64,000 nucleotides of DNA from the NCBI RefSeq assembly GCF_020524285.1, contig NZ_JAIVKX010000015.1:1-64000 (forward strand). Reading direction: 5' to 3'. The stretch's first letter is position 1, and every line of letters starts with the position of its first letter. Below, piece by piece: positions 61,663 to 64,000 of the stretch. The notes below the pieces were generated by a model. It searched no databases. It saw nothing but the letters and a program-made list of their open reading frames with translations, and had not been told where the DNA came from. This DNA is from Alloyangia pacifica. Lineage in GTDB: Bacteria; Pseudomonadota; Alphaproteobacteria; Rhodobacterales; Rhodobacteraceae. The position numbers and the translations under genes are program-made.

Positions 61663-64000
61663 TTACGCTTCCGACGCTTCCTTTTCCTCTCCGAGGATCT
61701 CCGACACGTCCAATCCCCGGCGCTTGGCGCTCTGGCGCACCGCCTCGCGCAGCTTCCGGGAGCGTTTCAGCAGGCGTTTGAAGCGGCTCTCGTCGAGGCG
61801 CAGCAGGGTCGAGGGGGCGATGGCGCGGACCTCGGAGCGGCGGCGCTTGGGCATGAGCAGCGCAAGCTGGCCGCACATTTCGCCACGGCCGAGACGGAAG
61901 CTCTGTCCGCCGACCTGCTGTTCGACCGCGCCGGAGGCGATGAACCAGACCGAGCGCGCGGTGCTGTCGCGGCGGATGATGATGTCGCCCGGCGCGGCGT
62001 AGCGGGTGCGCAGGGCGCGGGCGAGGGGGCGGATTTCCTTTTCCTCGAGATCGGCGAAGAGCGGGAACTGCCGAACGAGCTGGGCGCGCTGCACAGAGAG
62101 ATCAAGGGGCGGTCGCTCTTCGGCCATGGCGCGGCGGCGGGACAGATCCTGCTTGAGGGCGGTGTAGAGCTCGGCTCCGATCAGACCGTCGTCGTACATG
62201 GTGTCGTATTCGCCCTCTTCGAGCCGCAGCGCGGTGCGGCGGATGAAGCGGCGTTCGAGCTTCTCGGCGTAGCCGGGATATTGCAGACGCAGACCCTCGA
62301 GCGCGGTCTCGGCGGCCTCGCGGCGGCGCGAGAGCAGCTCTCGCAGCAGCTCGGCGACGCGGCGGCCGTGGATGCGGCGGATGCGGCCGTCGATGAAGCC
62401 TTCGAGGTCGCGCAGGATCTGCCGCTGCGAGAGCAGCAGGTCGAAGCGGTCGGCGGTCATGCGCCCGAGCGGGCCGGAGACATGCAGCCGGTTGTGGGCG
62501 AGCAGCGCGGCGCGGAAGGTCGGGCCGTAGCCGAGGCTTGCGCGGGCGGCGCGCTGGTAGCCGGTGCGGCCGTCGCTGCGCGCGCCTTCGATCAGCCGGT
62601 CGCAGTCCGACAGGGCGCGCTGTGCGAGGCGCAGCGACAGGGTGCGCTCGCGGATCCGCGCGGTGGTGGCGTCGCGCTCGGCGCCGGCCAGGGCGATGAG
62701 CCCGAGGGTGACGCGGTCGCGGTCGAGGATCTCGTCGCCTTCCTCGGCGGCCTTCACCGCGGTGTCGAGCCGCTTGCCGAAGCGCTTGGCCTCGGAGCGG
62801 ACGATCTCGCGGTCGAGCCCGTAGGTGTCGGTGGTGGTCGAGACCTGCTCGCGCACGGTCTGCAGCGCCACGGCGACCACCTGGTTGGAGAGCGCCTGGT
62901 CGAGCGGGGCGAGCTTGTCGAGGCCGAGTTTGCGGATCACCCAGGTGAGGGTGGTGCCCTGCACCAGCAGCGTCCAGAGGGTGAAGCCGGTGGCGAGGAT
63001 GCCGACGAGGCGCTTGACCTCGATCGGCACGCGGAAGCTCTCGGTGACCGCCAGCGCCAGCGCGAGGGTCAGCGCGCCGCGCAGGCCGCCCCAGAGGATG
63101 GCGATGCGGTAGGGGCGCTCGATCTTCGGCGAGAGCCGCAGCAGGCGCAGGATCGGCAGCAGGCCGGAGAGGATGGCACCGCGCGCGGCGATGGCGGCGG
63201 CGACCACCACGAGGATCAGGAGGAAGTCGCCGAAATGCACGTCCTCGAGCAGCCGCGGGATCAGAAGCGCGGCGAGGATGAAGATCAGCGCCCCGGCCCA
63301 ATGCGCGAGGATGTCCCAGACGTCCTTGAGGTTGGCCCAGGCGGTGGGCGGGATCTTCCCGGGGCCGACGAGGTTGAGCGTGAGTCCCGAGACCACCACG
63401 GCGATCACCCCCGAGGCGCCGAAGACCTGCTCGGAGCCGATGTAGGCGAGATAGGGCAGGGCGATGGAGACCGAGAGCTGCGCCTTCTCGTAGCGCTCGA
63501 GCAGCGCCATGGCGCCGATCGCCCCCTGCGCCACCAGCCAGCCGGCCAGCGCGCCGCCGCCGAGCAGCATGGGAAACTGCGCGAGCGCGCCGAGCGGCGT
63601 GGGGTTGGGCACGCCCTCCATCACGAAGCCCATAAACAGGCCGAAGAGCGCGATGGCGGCGGCGTCGTTGAGCAGGCTCTCGCCCTCGATGATGCGCACC
63701 AGCCGGCGCGGCGCGGCGATCGAGCGGAAGATGCCGACCACCGCCGAGGGGTCGGTGGTCGAGACGATGGCGCCGACGAGGAAGCAGGCCATGATCGGCA
63801 GCGAACTGGTCCAGGACAGCGCGAGGCCGACGAAGAGCGTGGCGGCGACCACCGCGACGATCGCCAGCACGAGGATCGGCACCCAGTCGTCGAGCATCCG
63901 CCTCAGGTTCATGCCGAGCGTTGCCTGGAACAGCAGCGTCGGCAGGAAGACGTAGAGGAAGACGTTGGATTTTATGGGGAAATTGATGATCGCCGCGGCC
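61663..64000 (-). CDS. CPA1-type cation/proton antiporter with C-terminal cyclic-nucleotide-binding domain (5' end outside window)
   Basis: The reading frame stays open to the window edge, upstream of the internal Met at 63912, and the extra residues (VFLYVFLPTLLFQATLGM) are typical antiporter sequence. At least 778 residues are visible. The membrane part has the ion-site motif STTDPSAVVGIF and EGESLLNDAAAIALFG, and about ten helices. A long cytoplasmic helical region (about 360-640 of the visible part) is followed by a cNMP-binding domain (FADLEEKEIRPLARALRTRYAAPGDIIIRR in parts, GRGEMCGQLALL). It probably exchanges Na+ or K+ for H+ under nucleotide control. Confidence 0.92.
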   Translation of the reverse strand, partial: AAAIINFPIKSNVFLYVFLPTLLFQATLGMNLRRMLDDWVPILVLAIVAVVAATLFVGLALSWTSSLPIMACFLVGAIVSTTDPSAVVGIFRSIAAPRRLVRIIEGESLLNDAAAIALFGLFMGFVMEGVPNPTPLGALAQFPMLLGGGALAGWLVAQGAIGAMALLERYEKAQLSVSIALPYLAYIGSEQVFGASGVIAVVVSGLTLNLVGPGKIPPTAWANLKDVWDILAHWAGALIFILAALLIPRLLEDVHFGDFLLILVVVAAAIAARGAILSGLLPILRLLRLSPKIERPYRIAILWGGLRGALTLALALAVTESFRVPIEVKRLVGILATGFTLWTLLVQGTTLTWVIRKLGLDKLAPLDQALSNQVVAVALQTVREQVSTTTDTYGLDREIVRSEAKRFGKRLDTAVKAAEEGDEILDRDRVTLGLIALAGAERDATTARIRERTLSLRLAQRALSDCDRLIEGARSDGRTGYQRAARASLGYGPTFRAALLAHNRLHVSGPLGRMTADRFDLLLSQRQILRDLEGFIDGRIRRIHGRRVAELLRELLSRRREAAETALEGLRLQYPGYAEKLERRFIRRTALRLEEGEYDTMYDDGLIGAELYTALKQDLSRRRAMAEERPPLDLSVQRAQLVRQFPLFADLEEKEIRPLARALRTRYAAPGDIIIRRDSTARSVWFIASGAVEQQVGGQSFRLGRGEMCGQLALLMPKRRRSEVRAIAPSTLLRLDESRFKRLLKRSRKLREAVRQSAKRRGLDVSEILGEEKEASEA

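Overview
The window reads as high-GC alphaproteobacterial DNA, most likely from the Rhodobacteraceae (Roseobacter group). The reasons are the gene families present (DUF6494, DUF6505, DUF2478, DUF3305/3306 around formate dehydrogenases, monomeric NADP isocitrate dehydrogenase, roseobacter-style flagellar export genes) and a plasmid replication module with an iteron-type Rep_3 initiator plus divergent ParA/ParB. The window is therefore probably part of a megaplasmid or chromid. No tRNA, rRNA, CRISPR array, transposase or IS was seen.

Region 1 (1-32.7 kb) is a formate-oxidation island. It opens with the tail of a cytochrome-c-domain protein, a small Cys-containing unknown protein, a GNAT acetyltransferase and a DUF2478 protein. 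A translationally coupled cofactor operon follows: fdhD, mobA, mobB and a MoeA fused to an RNase H-fold-like N-terminal domain. Next come tusA and a cytosolic NAD-linked formate dehydrogenase made of a fused FdsG-FdsB subunit and FdsA. A histidine kinase and five accessory genes (DUF6505, a biotin/lipoate-ligase-like protein, Mrp ATPase, DUF6494, a multi-cluster ferredoxin protein) run on the minus strand. Divergent from these is a second, periplasmic formate dehydrogenase operon: DUF3305, DUF3306, a TorD-like chaperone, a small Tat peptide, the catalytic subunit, the Fe-S subunit, the cytochrome b subunit, a WD40-cytochrome c fusion, a 43-residue membrane protein and a response regulator. After a lytic transglycosylase lies a tungstate-type ABC importer (tupBCA) with a one-component regulator. 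Oxyanion uptake, cofactor synthesis, cofactor sulfuration, two formate dehydrogenases and a two-component system are thus contiguous. The fused FdsGB architecture and the Tup importer together suggest that at least one enzyme uses tungsten.

Region 2 (32.8-44 kb) is catabolic and accessory: pobA with a divergent AraC-type regulator, a GAPDH-family enzyme, 5-hydroxyisourate hydrolase, then a six-gene operon. That operon has a ferric/phospho-compound-type ABC importer, a beta-CASP-like metallo-beta-lactamase hydrolase, a dual-specificity-type phosphatase and a LacI regulator. It is the best candidate in the window for an undescribed uptake-and-dephosphorylation pathway. A VapBC-type toxin-antitoxin pair with a clear operator palindrome follows.

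Region 3 (44-57.2 kb) holds a 770-bp low-GC gap, monomeric isocitrate dehydrogenase, a partial flagellar cluster (flhB, fliR, flhA, a lytic transglycosylase, fliQ, fliE, flgC, flgB, and divergent fliI), an ExoY-like sugar transferase and an MFS transporter. The rest of the flagellum is not in the window.

Region 4 (57.2-64 kb) is the replicon backbone: a Rep_3 initiator, a 614-bp origin with 22-bp-spaced iterons, parA and parB, two parS-like palindromes inside coding sequence, and a cation/proton antiporter with a cyclic-nucleotide-binding domain that runs off the end of the window.
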